This document shows positions 12,820 through 24,314 of a stretch of 64,000 nt of DNA, piece after piece. Below the pieces are notes generated by a model. That model did no database searches and had not been told where the DNA came from. It was given only the letters and a program-made list of their open reading frames with translations. Position 1 is the first letter of the stretch; each line of letters starts with the position of its first letter. Both the position numbers and the translations under genes were made by a program. The DNA comes from Toxotes chatareus. Lineage: Eukaryota > Chordata > Actinopteri > Toxotidae. The stretch covers positions 13,110,706 through 13,174,705 of the forward strand of contig CM028905.1 in assembly GCA_016801885.1 (NCBI GenBank), read 5' to 3'.

Positions 12820-15100
12820 ATTTCTCCTTGTCTGCAGATTAAACAAACAAGACACTGCATGTTAATTAGCGAGTAAGTCAATCATGTCCCAACTGCAGCT
12901 CTGCAGACATGAGATTAGCATCAGTGTTCTCATTTAAATCTTGACAAGAAAACAATTAAATGTAAACTATGCCTTCAAAGGTCTGTAACTTAACAGCACT
13001 TTCAACTGCTGTTTATTCACAAGCAAGATAGAATTTATTTTCCTGTGTCTAATCTGAGTAAGCATTGTGGCTCATAGTGGCGTGTTATTGCTCAAATAAT
13101 TTTGGGTTTAAGAGGAAATACAAGAGAATCATATGCTATCAACACTATTAAAAGACAGTTATCACCATCTGCAGTATCTGAGAGTTTTACGGACAGGGCA
13201 GTCAGTGGTGCATCACAGCTAGTAACAATGAAATCTGTCCATCTCAACTGGAGTCAGGTCTTGCCGTCTGCCTAATTAAAGAGGTTGAGGGGAGAGGTTG
13301 GTGTGTTCTGGCCGGAGGTTGCGTGTATCTCTGTGTCATCAGTGTCTTGCTGTGCTCCATCCCAAGGTTGCTGCTTGTAGGCGTTGCCAGGCTTACTGTG
13401 AGCTGCGGGCTGAAGGTGGGGGGTAAGCCCTTTCTCTGCCCAGCTCCAGGGCAGGTGTGAGGAGGAGGGCTTACCGCCAGAGTCAAGGTTAGCACATGAT
13501 GAAGGAGTGTGGAGCTGTGGGGTTTGTCCAAGAAAATTCAGTGGGGCTAAACGCCTGAAAGTCAGATTTTTGAGCTATTACACAGGAAATAGTCGTGATC
13601 TGTATAGCTCTGATATCAATGCATTAGATGTTGCAGAGATTTCTTTTCATGGAGCTTTCTGCCACTTGCTCATTAGACACAGATTGATGCATTCTAAAAG
13701 CCAACTCCTGCTATTTCTGCATTATAATCAGCTCGTTTTCCTCCTTGTTTCTATTTCACTTTCCTGCTTTGAATCCTTGAATCCTTGTTCCCCTCTGCCT
13801 GACATCCTGCAGTGTTGGAAGCTTAAAGCCTTAATGATGGGGAAGCTGTCAGAGAACGCTGACCCACCCAAGCAGCTTGATAGCATGAGTGAAATCCTTT
13901 GTGTGTTTGGGCTCCCTTGAGTGCTCTTTTTGAAAAACATCACTAACTTTGTGAGCGACCTTCAGGTGTCCACGAAAGAGGGAGGTTTATTTAATTTGGA
14001 AGGATCTTCAGTCCAAGCAAGGATGATTGTTTTATTGTTGTGTGCTACTGTGCACGAGTCTACCCAGGTCAGTTAAAGTTCAGCACATCTACATGAAATA
14101 CTGTCACTGTAGTCGAAAAGGGGTGAAACCGAAAACGTACTTCAGAGATTTTTTTGCAGCCTGAGATGTGAAGATACAAGTTTGCTTTTCATCGCTCTCT
14201 CCTACTCAGCGGGAATGTTGTAAACGATCCGCGGTAACAAATATCCAACGTCCCCGGCCTAACAAACGCACACACAAACAGATGATAAACTGACAGTTTG
14301 TTTTTGAGACAGAGCCAGAGCCAGAACATGTGCAAACATGCTGATTTTGCTGTAAACTTGTGTTGCTGTGTTTGTAGAACGCAGATGAAAACCGAGACAT
14401 GGTTGACAGGTTTCTGCACTGCAGCCACTCAGAAGTCCTTCAGCAACAGACGGCAAAATCTCATAAATAACAGATCTCACGAGGCCAAATCGAAAACTAT
14501 GTCCTGCATCTAATGCACAAAAAAAAAAAAAAGCCAAGACAATTTAAAGTTTCACTATTGGATTTATCTGCAGGTCCAGAACAAAAAGAAGAAGAAAATG
14601 TAGAATAAAAGGCAGCATATGGTTACAGTGATGGAATGGCTTAGAAAACCACTTACTATTTTCAGACAGGCTGCGTGGGTTGAAACATGCTGTTATGCTC
14701 CAAAGGTGTGATATTTTCAAAGCAGAGTGAGATCTACATCTTGCTCTCTCACTGTAAATTCCTTTGAATTTAATTTTCCTATTTCTACCCTCCGTCCAGC
14801 AGTTGCTTAGGACTCACATCCCTGCGCCGTGAATGACTTCAAAGTGAGCAGAATATTCAAGGATGTTCCTCGTTGTTCCTGTTCCTCTCTTATCATCAGC
14901 TCCTGCTTAATGAACACTTCCTGTAAACGCTTCCTCTCTCTTGTTATTCAGCAGGTGACTTCGCTTTGTTTTCAGCATCCTTCGTGCTTGCAGGACGTTA
15001 CCGTGTTTACGGAGATTGTTTGTAGCCACTTATACGAGCCGTGGCTCTTAGTTCTCATCTCATGGGTGGTTTACTGTATCGGTGTTTCTTTCTCCCATAG

Positions 15101-15154
15101 GTTGTGACGCTGGGGAAGAACAGCCGTGGTTACCACTACATTCTGGCCAATCTT
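15101..15154 (+). CDS. gria3: gria3 exon 2 of window: 54-nt ATD exon
   Basis: A 54-nt exon in phase 0 at both ends, bounded by TTTCTCCCATAG and CTT|gtgagt. It encodes VVTLGKNSRGYHYILANL. The GKxSRGYHYxLANL core is characteristic of the AMPA receptor amino-terminal domain and follows directly on LEQ of the previous exon. Human GluA3 has a similar 18-residue unit here (from memory, VVILGKHSRGYHYMLANL). It gives residues 63-80 of the window protein. The very small size is normal for this exon. Confidence 0.95.
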
Positions 15155-16137
15155 GTGAGTAATAACCGAGCCTCTCCCCTGGGAGGGAGTGAAACCTGCT
15201 TCTTGCTGCATGCGATGGGGCTTAGTCTCAGCCATGGGCACAAATGTGCATGCACAATAAGTGGATTATAGGCTTTTGTATGAAATTTAAAAAAGAAAAG
15301 AACACAAATGTCTGTATATGTTGTGTTCTGTATGCATATATGCCTTATTATGTTTATTTCTCATGTCTTATCAATCACAATCTGGCAGTCTGACAGCACT
15401 GCATATTTTCTGATATGAATATATTCAAGTAAATTAACCTCTCAAACAATAAATGAACAGCATTTAACCTTTTTACTATCTTTGGAGGGTAGCCATCTCT
15501 CCTGTCCCACTCTGGGGAGGGAAATGTTCATTTAGCCTTGATATTAACTTGAAAGTTTTAAAGTAGAGGCCTAGCCTGACTTACTTGCTGATCCCCTGCT
15601 GCTGTTTCACCAACATTATAAGATGTGATTATGCAGCAGTCAGACACATGTCCTCGCACGCCATGACACAATCCTACACTTAAAAAACAGCAATTTGACC
15701 ATAAAAAGAAATAACTCCATGTCATGGCTCTAGGGTGAAGATGGAAATTTAAAGGCAGCTAGAGTAGCAGAAGTTTTGAAATGCATTAGAAAATGTCTCT
15801 TTTTTTTTTCATAGCAAAGCCTTCTGAATGAAAGTAGGCCAGCTGGTTCAAGTAAAATATTTTGTCTTCTACATGATCTGAGACAAACTCTAAAGTATCT
15901 ATTTGCAGGTTGTTTATCCATAAATGAATTCAGGTTACACCACAAAGCTTGAAAAAGAAACATGTGCCTCAGAGTAACTAAAAACACATGTTGCTTTCTC
16001 ATACAGCACAGAGTTCATAATAAAAAGCACCTTACAAGCTGCCAGAATAGCTGCTTATATTTTGCAATGCTTAGGTTATTAAAAAAAAAAAAACCAAGGT
16101 TCATAAGCCTTCTCCTTCCTCCTTTCCCTTGTCTCAG
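15155..16137 (+). other. gria3: Intron between window exons 2 and 3
   Basis: A 983-nt intron, mostly occupied by dispersed repeat B copy 2 (15363-15550) and AT-rich unique sequence. It ends in a pyrimidine-rich tract and TTGTCTCAG. Nothing coding was seen. Confidence 0.85.
15363..15550. repeat. Dispersed repeat B, copy 2
   Basis: Second copy of the repeat at 12639-12819, same orientation. Shared blocks include ATGTCTTATCAATCACA, TCTGGCAGT, CACTGCATATT, TTTGGAGGG and TTAGCCTTGATA. The two copies differ by many substitutions and small gaps, which suggests independent old insertions rather than a recent local duplication. Confidence 0.75.
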
Positions 16138-16299
16138 GGATTTTCTAATGTGAGCCTGGACAAAGTCTTCGCCGGTGGAGCCAACATTTCAGGGTTTCAG
16201 ATAGTGAACCCTGAGAACCCGATTGTGCAGCAGTTTATGCAGCGCTGGGAGCGGCTAGATGAAAGAGAATTCCCAGAAGCCCGAAACACTCCTCTGAAG
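16138..16299 (+). CDS. gria3: gria3 exon 3 of window: amino-terminal domain
   Basis: A 162-nt exon, phase 0 to phase 0, after TTGTCTCAG and ending AAG|gtactt. The product includes GFSNVSLDKV, FAGGANISGFQIVN, PIVQQFMQRWERLDEREF and PEARNTPLK. GGANI-GFQIVN and RLDEREFPEA are GluA3-type; GluA4 has FQLVDF and KLDQREYPG here (from memory). It forms residues 81-134 of the window protein. NIS is a potential N-glycosylation sequon. Confidence 0.96.
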
Positions 16300-17153
16300 G
16301 TACTTTGCTTGCAAGGCCTTTCATTACGCATGCAGAATACAATGATTATCCCTTCTGAAGTGCTCTCTATCGGTTCCTCTCCTCCTCTCATCCTCTGTTT
16401 GCCTTTGTCATTCTGTCTTCCTCCCACCCCTTGTTTCCTCCTCTTTGCTTTGCATCCCTCCCAGCGATCGATATATTGATAGGTGGTGCAAGGCAAGGTT
16501 ATATTGCAGCTTCAATTTACATCTAATTAAACAATGATCAAGGAAGAAATGGATTTTGAATGGCATTTAATTAGATTTTGTCATGGTGCAGTGGTCAACA
16601 AAACAAGTGGCTCAACCCTCAGTGGTGAAAAGGTCAGGCGAAGTTGGAGGGGAAGCGAGTGGAACATAAAATCACACATTAATGCTCTAGTCTCTCCCTC
16701 TAACTCAGCAGTAAAAGTTTTGTAAGAGGTCCTGCCCGTCCTGGCTTTTCCAATCAGATCTGTCCAATCAAACTATTTTTATAATATGCTGAGCGTCACA
16801 GCTCGCACCCAACCCACACACACTGATCTGACCTGAGATACTTCAGCTAAAGGCGGCACACAGACTGCCCCAGTTTTCTCTGGGATTGTCTCATTTTACT
16901 GCCAACAAAAACTGATTGATTTGAAAATATGATATATTCATATAAAGCTCTATCTGTAGTTGTTTAAACTATTTATTTGTGGTCTTACAAAATATGTTAC
17001 ATAGTCAAAGGACAATATAAATTTGCAGTTTAAATCTGCAAAGACTTACTACAAAAACAGTAATCTTATCTTCTTCCTACCGCCGTATGTTTCTATTCCA
17101 CTGTTCTGCCGAGTTTTGGGGTTTTTTATGTTGTTGTTTTTGGTTTTGTACAG
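16300..17153 (+). other. gria3: Intron between window exons 3 and 4
   Basis: An 854-nt intron with a pyrimidine-rich stretch just after the donor region (16360-16460) and AT-rich sequence elsewhere. It ends TTTTGTACAG. No other feature was seen. Confidence 0.85.
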
Positions 17154-17321
17154 TACACTTCAGCTCTGACCCATGATGCCATCCTGGTGATAGCAGAGGC
17201 CTTCAGGTACCTGCGGCGCCAACGTGTGGATGTCTCTCGCCGGGGCAGCGCTGGAGACTGTCTAGCCAATCCCGCTGTACCTTGGAGCCAAGGCATCGAC
17301 ATCGAGAGAGCTCTCAAAACG
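17154..17321 (+). CDS. gria3: gria3 exon 4 of window: amino-terminal domain
   Basis: A 168-nt phase-0 exon between TTTTGTACAG and ACG|gtaggg. It encodes YTSALTHDAILVIAEAF, RYLRRQRVDVSRRGSAG, DCLANPAVPWSQGIDI and ERALKT. This is the most conserved part of the AMPA receptor amino-terminal domain. DVSRRGSAGDCLANPAVPW matches GluA3 (RGNAGDC in GluA4). Residues 135-190 of the window protein. The final residue is Thr where human GluA3 has Met (from memory), a conservative change at the exon border. Confidence 0.97.
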
Positions 17322-17692
17322 GTAGGGGGGAAGAGAGAAAAAGAGAGGGAGAGAATAGCAAGCTGATAACTAAAGAAAAGGCTAGGAGAAGTGAAGCAGA
17401 GATAGCCAGTGAGAGTGTGATAAAGATGGAAAGTGACAGAGAGAAGGGAAGAGAACGCAGAGCTGTTCTCCTCCCTCTGCCTCCAGATATCTCTGCACAG
17501 AGCTCACTCAAATCCAGGCCCTCATTACCATAAAACTACATCTTTTATTAAAGCGTATCCAGTTCATCATTTGATTAACAGACTGTGCACACTCCAGTAG
17601 CTCCATGAACACGAGCACCTTAATACCAGCTATATATGCAAAGTGATGGCTATTACACAAACCCCCCTCTGCGTGTCTGTCCCTCATGGCAG
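17322..17692 (+). other. gria3: Intron between window exons 4 and 5, purine-rich start
   Basis: A 371-nt intron. The first 150 nt after the donor are strongly purine-rich, with a G6 run at positions 5-10 of the intron and many GAGAG/GAAAG units. The remainder is unremarkable and ends CCCTCATGGCAG. Confidence 0.85.
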
Positions 17693-17797
17693 GTCCAAGT
17701 GCAGGGTATGACCGGGAACATCCAGTTTGACAACTACGGCCGCAGGACAAACTACACCATAGATGTTTATGAGATGAAAACAGGTGGGCCGAGGAAG
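17693..17797 (+). CDS. gria3: gria3 exon 5 of window: end of ATD
   Basis: A 105-nt phase-0 exon, from TCATGGCAG to AAG|gtaaga. It encodes VQVQGMTGNIQFDNYGRR, TNYTIDVYEMKTGGPRK. The MTGNIQFD-YGRR-NYT-DV-E(M/L)K signature is universal to AMPA subunits; VQVQGMTG and VYEMK are GluA3-type. NYT is a conserved N-glycosylation sequon. Residues 191-225 of the window protein. Confidence 0.97.
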
Positions 17798-19808
17798 GTA
17801 AGACGGAGCAGCGACCTCTATCAGCTCTCATCCATCAACTGTCAAATTCAGACTTGATCAAAAAAAAAAAAAAAACCCTTTATCAGAACACGGCTAACAG
17901 CTGGCACACATCAAGGGTCGGTTGGAGTTGAGCCAACTTGTAATTTTGAATGATTTATTGATCATCTGTACTAAGGAACAGAGCTCCATGAATGTTGGCC
18001 ACATGTTTAGGCATGCCCAAACCATGCCGTCAAGTCAGCTTAAAGCGTTTTGAGAGAAATGTGCGATTGTGTGAGAGTAGAACACATTTTCAAACAAGCC
18101 TCTACCTCCATTTATTAAAGCACTGAGGGCTTTTTCAGTCATGTGGGACCAGCAGGGCTGAGAGGACAGTGCAGAGTAATGCTGATTGCCTTTCTCTACT
18201 TCTGTTAGGTAGCAGCGCTGATGAGCTATGCCGAGCATTACAAGCCCCACAAATCACACGCAGCCTGCAATCTGATAGCTAAAACTGTCCTATCAAAAGA
18301 ATGATAAAAGGCTGTTTCCGTGCCGTGGGATAGTGCAGATATGATTTTTGGTCCTCTCCTGACAGTAATTACCATTCAAATAACCAATTACTGCAAAGGG
18401 GATCCAAGAATTCCTCTGGCTCCTCTTCAAAACGGTAATTCCCAGCGGTACATTCACATTATAACCGGTACCATATGATGACCTCTGGTTTTATTTCATA
18501 ACCTCACCGGGTTCCAAGAGACAGCTGTGAATTTCTCGCTAGCTGGATAAGTGTGGCTCAGTCTGATTTGACATGTGATTATGCCGCATGCCTCCCAGGC
18601 CTCTAAAGCCCACACTTCAGTTAGCATCACACGGCCCTAACAGCCATCCCCGCACAGCCAAACAGAGGAGGAGAGAGCAAGGAGAAGGATGGAGTGAGTG
18701 GGAGAAAGGAGGTCATGGGGAGAGAGTGAGGGAGGGGGGAAGATGAGACAAGCCAGGCAGCAGTTTGTCAGGACCTGGAGCCCCCAGTCACCGGTGACTG
18801 TCACCGGTGATGTATAAGCTGATATCTGTCCCAGGTGCTCAGGGTGAGATCAGGACTTTGCCTCTGGAGCAGCACTCCATGACACAGCTCCCCACAGTCC
18901 AGTCCCCCGAGCAGCGCTTCTCAAATATCACTGTCGGACAAGAGCTGGGAATAAACATTTGGAGTTTTCGCCAGTCTGGCAAGTGCACTGTCTACAGCCA
19001 CAACTGTAACCACAGTTTGGAGCTGAAGTTTGAGAAGTTTGCTGCTTTCTAGCGCCTCCACTTGGTGCAAACTCTGCACTGTTGTACACCTGTCTGGCCC
19101 AAACATTTAAAGATCTGAGGCACAAAAAAAAAATGCAGACCAGATGTGAAGGGGAAAATCCTAGCCAGCAACAGTTAGACTATTGGCAGCAACATATGCA
19201 ACACGTTTCATCGTGAGCCAGAGCAGCCATTATTTCAGATGGGCAAACAAACACTTGACATTGGTTTGACTTAAGCATCTGTACAGCAGAATACAGAGTA
19301 ACTGCAATGGTGGGACTGCGCAGAAGAAACTGTAGAGCCACTGGAATAATGTGCTAAATTATTAAACATGTATAAAGTTCATGGGCCTGAAAATCAATTA
19401 TTTACCATAAAACCTGGGAAGCTGAAGGTGGGAGGGATTGAAGTTGTCTGCCGTATGCTCATGCAGTTCGGTTCCAGCATGTTTGGGTATTTGAACTGAT
19501 GTGGAGCATAAAAACCAAAAGTGTCTTGGATCATGGCGTTAAATGCATGTTGAATGTAGAACTTTAGTATAAACGCTATCTTTGTTCCATGCTTAGATTA
19601 CTGGGCCACTTTTTTAGTATTCTGCTCATTTGCTGCTGCTTTGGTCAAACTTTAGGGCGGCAGGCCTCTGGGAAATGCAGTGCTCTTTTCATGAGCCCTG
19701 CATCATGCCAGCTCCCAGTAATGCTTAGATGTGTCCCTGATATGTTCACTTACATCAGTGTCATCAGTGGGTTGGCATGCAACACTAACCACTGTTTTCT
19801 CTTTGCAG
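17798..19808 (+). other. gria3: Intron between window exons 5 and 6
   Basis: A 2.0-kb intron. About 18360-18640 is non-repetitive and looks like a possible conserved element. A purine-rich tract runs 18662-18755 and a double palindrome of the CACCGGTG type lies at 18785-18810. The two overlapping short open frames at 18807-19125 are not supported as genes. The intron ends TTCTCTTTGCAG. Confidence 0.8.
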
Positions 19809-19913
19809 ATTGGGTACTGGAACGAGTACACGCGATTTGTAAATATTATGGACCCGCAGGTCTCCAACGACTCCTCAGTGGAAAACCGAACGATTGTGGT
19901 CACTACTATTATG
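19809..19913 (+). CDS. gria3: gria3 exon 6 of window: ATD to LBD linker
   Basis: A 105-nt phase-0 exon after TTCTCTTTGCAG, ending ATG|gtacac. It encodes IGYWNEYTRFVNIMD, PQVSNDSSVENR and TIVVTTIM, the linker from the amino-terminal domain into the ligand-binding domain. GYWNEY and NRTIVVTTI are diagnostic. The middle part (FVNIMDPQVSNDSSV) is the most diverged piece of the protein here and appears one residue shorter than human GluA3, from memory. NDS and NRT are N-glycosylation sequons. Residues 226-260. Confidence 0.95.
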
Positions 19914-21153
19914 GTACACTTTCCATGCAGTTTTAAATGTTTCACGTATTCTGCCACTCAAGGTCATGGTGTTGATTCCAATGAGTGATACATTCTGTCC
20001 TGGGCGGGTAGAACCACATCTTTTTTGTGTTGCTTTCCATCCACTCACTACATGTTGAAACAGTCGGTCCGAAACGGGGGAGTGTTTCAACTGTATCCGT
20101 GTGGGTGTCAAAGCATTTTGATTTTCCATACTTCAGTGGCCTGTCGTAGCAGTGACATCACAATAATGGTATATATGATAATGGTTGACTCCATCAATTA
20201 CAAAACGCATACAAACGCATACGTAAGTAGACCTGTCTGTCCTCATCAAGTAAATGTTCAATGACACATGGGATAGACTGGCCGAAGAATGACTAGAGGA
20301 TGATACTGCAATGGTTTTTCAGCCTGGGCAAAGCAAAATAAACAGTATTGGAGCAGGGATAAGAAGGTTTGGTACTTTTTGCTTGTTATCATCTCTCCAA
20401 TCTATTTTGTATTGCTCTTCCACATGTTCTGTGTTGAAGTATAACCTCCAGTCAACGCTTTAGAAGAAGATCATTTCCTGGGTATGTTCCCAGACCAAAG
20501 TATGACAAACAAACAAACTATTACAGATTTATTTATAACTGTATGTACTCAACTAAATGTTTCAAGCTTATTGGATAGCTTCCTATGCAAATGTATTTAC
20601 TGACTGTATAATGGTATTATAATTACCTGATGCAGTACCTCATATTTTGCAAGCAAACATTTCTTTTAAAATGATAAAGGAGAAATGTTTGGAAAATTCT
20701 AAAGTTCTCTGGTATTTAGATTTCATTTGTATTCTGAGGCGTAAGGGAGTGTCAGTCAATAGCGAGAGGAAACATTTAAAATCTGTAGATGAGAAATACA
20801 GTCAGGAGGTAAACACGTGTTAACTCGAGGGAAACACTCAGCGGATCCAAGGTGAGGGGATACATTCAGCACAGAACAAACAAACCATTGCTCTCCTACT
20901 TGCGCTCTAATTGTGTGTGGCTGTAATGACAATGCCTGCTCTCCTGAGCGGTCCTATTGTTTGATAATGATGATGTGCTCAGTAAGAGAAAGGACGAGCT
21001 GCACCAGCGTTTTGAAAAGGAGAGGAAAGCTAGCACGCTCCTGCTCTCCTGATGTAATTTTTATTTAAAATTTCTTGCATTTTTTTTTTTTTTTTCTGGA
21101 TAGCAAATACCAGCTCGTTTTGTTTTATTTATCTATTTATTTCTTTTATTCTT

Positions 21154-21183
21154 TGTTTATTTATTTATTTATTTATTTATTTT
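21154..21183. repeat. TTTA tetranucleotide repeat
   Basis: About seven TTTA units, preceded by degenerate TTTAT units from 21121. A simple intronic repeat. Confidence 0.9.
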
Positions 21184-21648
21184 GGAATGAAACAGCCTTT
21201 AATTGCGCATTGGTGCAATGTGCTTGAATATGTTGAGATACTATGGGCACTCTCTGATCCCTCTCCTGTCACTGGCATTTACTTGTGAAACCCATCCCCA
21301 TTCCCATCCCCACCCACCTCTGAGCTGACCCACACCTTGCCTACCAATGACTCCCAGCCCTACTAAAACTCATTCTGGCCTCTTGTCTTCTCCTACAGAA
21401 ATAAAAAAAAAAAAAGTTGTTCCTCCCTTCCTCTATCCTTCCTTTATTGTGCCACAGAGTTGCACCCTTGGGCTCGAAATGGGTTGGATACATTGGGCTT
21501 GGTGTCTGCTGGCTGCCACGGCTCGATGAAAGCAGGGTGACCACACGATCACGCTGCTGTTATCAGTGCATACTTGTGCATTCGCAGGGCATCATCTTTG
21601 TATGCATGACTGCATGGATGTGGTTATAGCAGCTTACAGTATGTTGAA

Positions 21649-21757
<109 letters not shown>

Positions 21758-21846
21758 TGAATGAATGCATGTATGCATATTTCTGTGTAACTGAATGTGT
21801 GCTAGGGCATGGGAGTGAATAAACCAGCGTGTGTTTAAATCAACAG

Positions 21847-22053
21847 GAAGCTCCTTATGTGATGTACAAGAAAAATTATATGCATCTGGAGGGGAATGAC
21901 AGATATGAAGGCTACTGCGTCGATTTAGCATCTGAGATTGCCAAACATGTTGGAATTAAGTACAAACTGTCTATAGTAATGGATGGGAAGTACGGAGCCC
22001 GAGACCCCGAGACCAAGACGTGGAACGGGATGGTGGGTGAACTGGTCTATGGG
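21847..22053 (+). CDS. gria3: gria3 exon 7 of window: ligand-binding lobe S1
   Basis: A 207-nt phase-0 exon, AAATCAACAG to GGG|gtgagt. It encodes the start of the S1 half of the glutamate-binding domain: EAPYVMYKKN, LEGNDRYEGYCVDLASEIAK, HVGIKYKLSIV, DGKYGARDPETKTWNGMVGE and LVYG. The Tyr of YEGYCVDLA corresponds to the Tyr that packs on the glutamate ligand (Tyr450 of GluA2, established numbering). HVGIKYKLSIV is closer to GluA3 (HVRIKYKLSIV) than to GluA4 (HIGIKYKISIV). Residues 261-329. Confidence 0.97.
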
Positions 22054-24058
22054 GTGAGTACTGGGAGCCTCGATTTCGCTGATTACATGACAGTTTGCAA
22101 GGAACTTCAACATGAGAGGAGATCTCATTTTTCTGTCTTAAGGTTATCACCAACCCATTGTGAACTCATCAGCTCTTGCCCAGTTCAAAGTCTAATGCTG
22201 TCTCAGGACGCTCAGCTGTGAGTGAATTTGTCAAATGCAGCCTCAAGCATTGGGGAGTTGGTGATCATCTTGAGACGGAGAAAATGAAATCATTTCTCAG
22301 TGCTGTTCATTGCAATTAATCCCTCTTGCTTAGCCTATAGAAAGCTCTCTCTCTCTTACAGTTGAAACAGAGGTAGGTACATGAAAACAATGAGTCCATA
22401 TGGCAAACACACTGTAATCACTTTGATGAATGAAAGATTGTATGCCTTTGAAGTGATTGTGTAATTATGTTCAATGTTTGATGTGTATGATGAATATGCC
22501 ACATTGTAAATTCACAGCTGAGAAAATCTGCTTTAGAATCAACAGCTAAATGGTGGTTTGCGGTTTGAAACAACAAGATCCATATGTGTTGTGCTCCATA
22601 AAGGTTGAACCTCTCACATTAGCGAAGGGTCACGCCATGTTTTACATCTGACAGAGCTCTCAGGCTCTCCCAACACCTCAAGCATTGCAAAATTACCCCA
22701 CCCCGCCCCCCGTCCCGTTCTCGCCTTTCTCCGAGGCCACAATAGTTGAACAGGGGCCAAATACAAAATGCATGAGGGTTAGGCTTTCTCATCTGTTCAA
22801 TTTCCCAACTATCAGCCTGAGAGATTGCCTGGTTTGATGTGCTATCGCCACCAAATTATCTTTCAAATGGGAAAAGTCCACTCCCCGCAGATGGAAGGTG
22901 AAAAAAATATCCCAATCATGTCACTGTCAAGTCTTTCCAGGCCTGTAATTTTACAGCAGGTGGGCCGGGACTAATAGTTTTGTACATTTTGACCTTTTGA
23001 CCAGTAAATTAATTTGATTTTAGTTGTCTTTTAAAGGTTAGGCCTGAGGCTGCTCTTTATTGCTTTGTTTCCCTCGCCATTGATTGAGTGCTGCTTACGC
23101 CTGCACGAGGATTAAATGGTTATAGCCCCTTCACAATGCTGTGTTGACAGCGCAAAGAAAACAGTCATGTTTATTGGGTCTATTTGTGTTGCTCCTAGTT
23201 TGACCTTGTAAGAAACATTTTCTGCCTTGTGCTGCTTCAATCCAATGTTTTCTCAGTTTCGACATAAAAAGACAATACAGCACAATACAAAGAACTGTCC
23301 TTCACAGAGTGGTTCCTTTGAAGAGGAGCAGTTATTTAATTAATCACATACACACTAGCTGCAGTAACACTGTCTAATGTGATTAATTATTTTCTTCTGC
23401 ATTTACAAAGAAACCCATTGTGATTTCTAAAAAGGCAGTACCACCTCCATGGATGTGTTTTGATAATATAATGTGATTGAAGCAGCAGAGCAAACGAGGG
23501 AGATAAAGAGAAACAGCTTGGAAATTTTTAAAAAATAAAAAAATAAATAAAGCTAAGGCCAGAATAAGCTGTGTTTGGGGAATCCAGCCTGCTGAATGGC
23601 ATGTGATGAAGTTTACACAGCCAGGACTTTGAGTTTTTTTTTGTTTTGTTTTGTTTTGTTTTTTTGTTTTTTTTGTATACAGCAACCCCTTCACTATACA
23701 TTATGAAGTTGGAATAGCAGTCAGATGACTGATTATTTTGTAGTTGTAATGTAAACAATTCAGTCATTGAAACAGCTAGAGTTTCATTATAAGCTGTAGT
23801 AAGAAATTAGTTGGAATTGGACAACTGAAAAAAAAGACCCAAACATTTGGTCAAATATGACTCAAACTCCCATCTGCCTTGGTGGATTTTTTCCAAGCTG
23901 TCTCTCTCAAAGTCTCGCAGTGCCCTCGTGAGCTTTTCCTCTTTCTTACCTCCCAATGTATTAACATTTCAGTGGAAAATCTGATTCATTTTACTGTCTG
24001 AATCTCAGATCTATAAAGTACCATCCTAGGTTGTAATACTGTGCAAATGCTACTCTGC

Positions 24059-24132
<74 letters not shown>

Positions 24133-24314
24133 TTCTCAGCCTGCCTTCAAGTGTCACAGTCAGAGGCTTATTTCTTATGATCATATGTAAAATATGTGAT
24201 AACGTTGTTTAAAAACTCCCTCTCCAGCTCCAGTCACTCACACATACATGTAAAATGACCTTTTTCTTTATGCAGGTCATAACTAATGCTCACTGTGCAT
24301 GTCCCTGTTTCCAG
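22054..24314 (+). other. gria3: Intron between window exons 7 and 8
   Basis: A 2.3-kb intron. It contains a T-rich TTTTG repeat (23633-23672, approximate), a (TG)n tract at 24060-24127 and otherwise AT-rich unique sequence. It ends TGTTTCCAG; the competing AG two bases later would break the frame. Confidence 0.85.
24060..24127. repeat. (TG)34 microsatellite
   Basis: About 34 uninterrupted TG units on the transcribed strand, 187 nt upstream of exon 8. This is the second long UG tract close to a 3' splice site in this gene. Confidence 0.96.

Larger units (their letters stand above)
1510..15100 (+). other. gria3: 13.6-kb intron between window exons 1 and 2
   Basis: No host coding sequence was found. 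Contents noted: a nested inverted-repeat element (about 4318-4780), a Tc1-like remnant (about 8956-9333), a minus-strand L2-like LINE relic (about 9659-12180), and first copies of two dispersed repeats (12391-12530 and 12639-12819). The stretch 2440-2650 is non-repetitive and TAAT-rich and may be a conserved element. The rest is AT-rich unique-looking DNA in which nothing further was seen. Confidence 0.8.
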
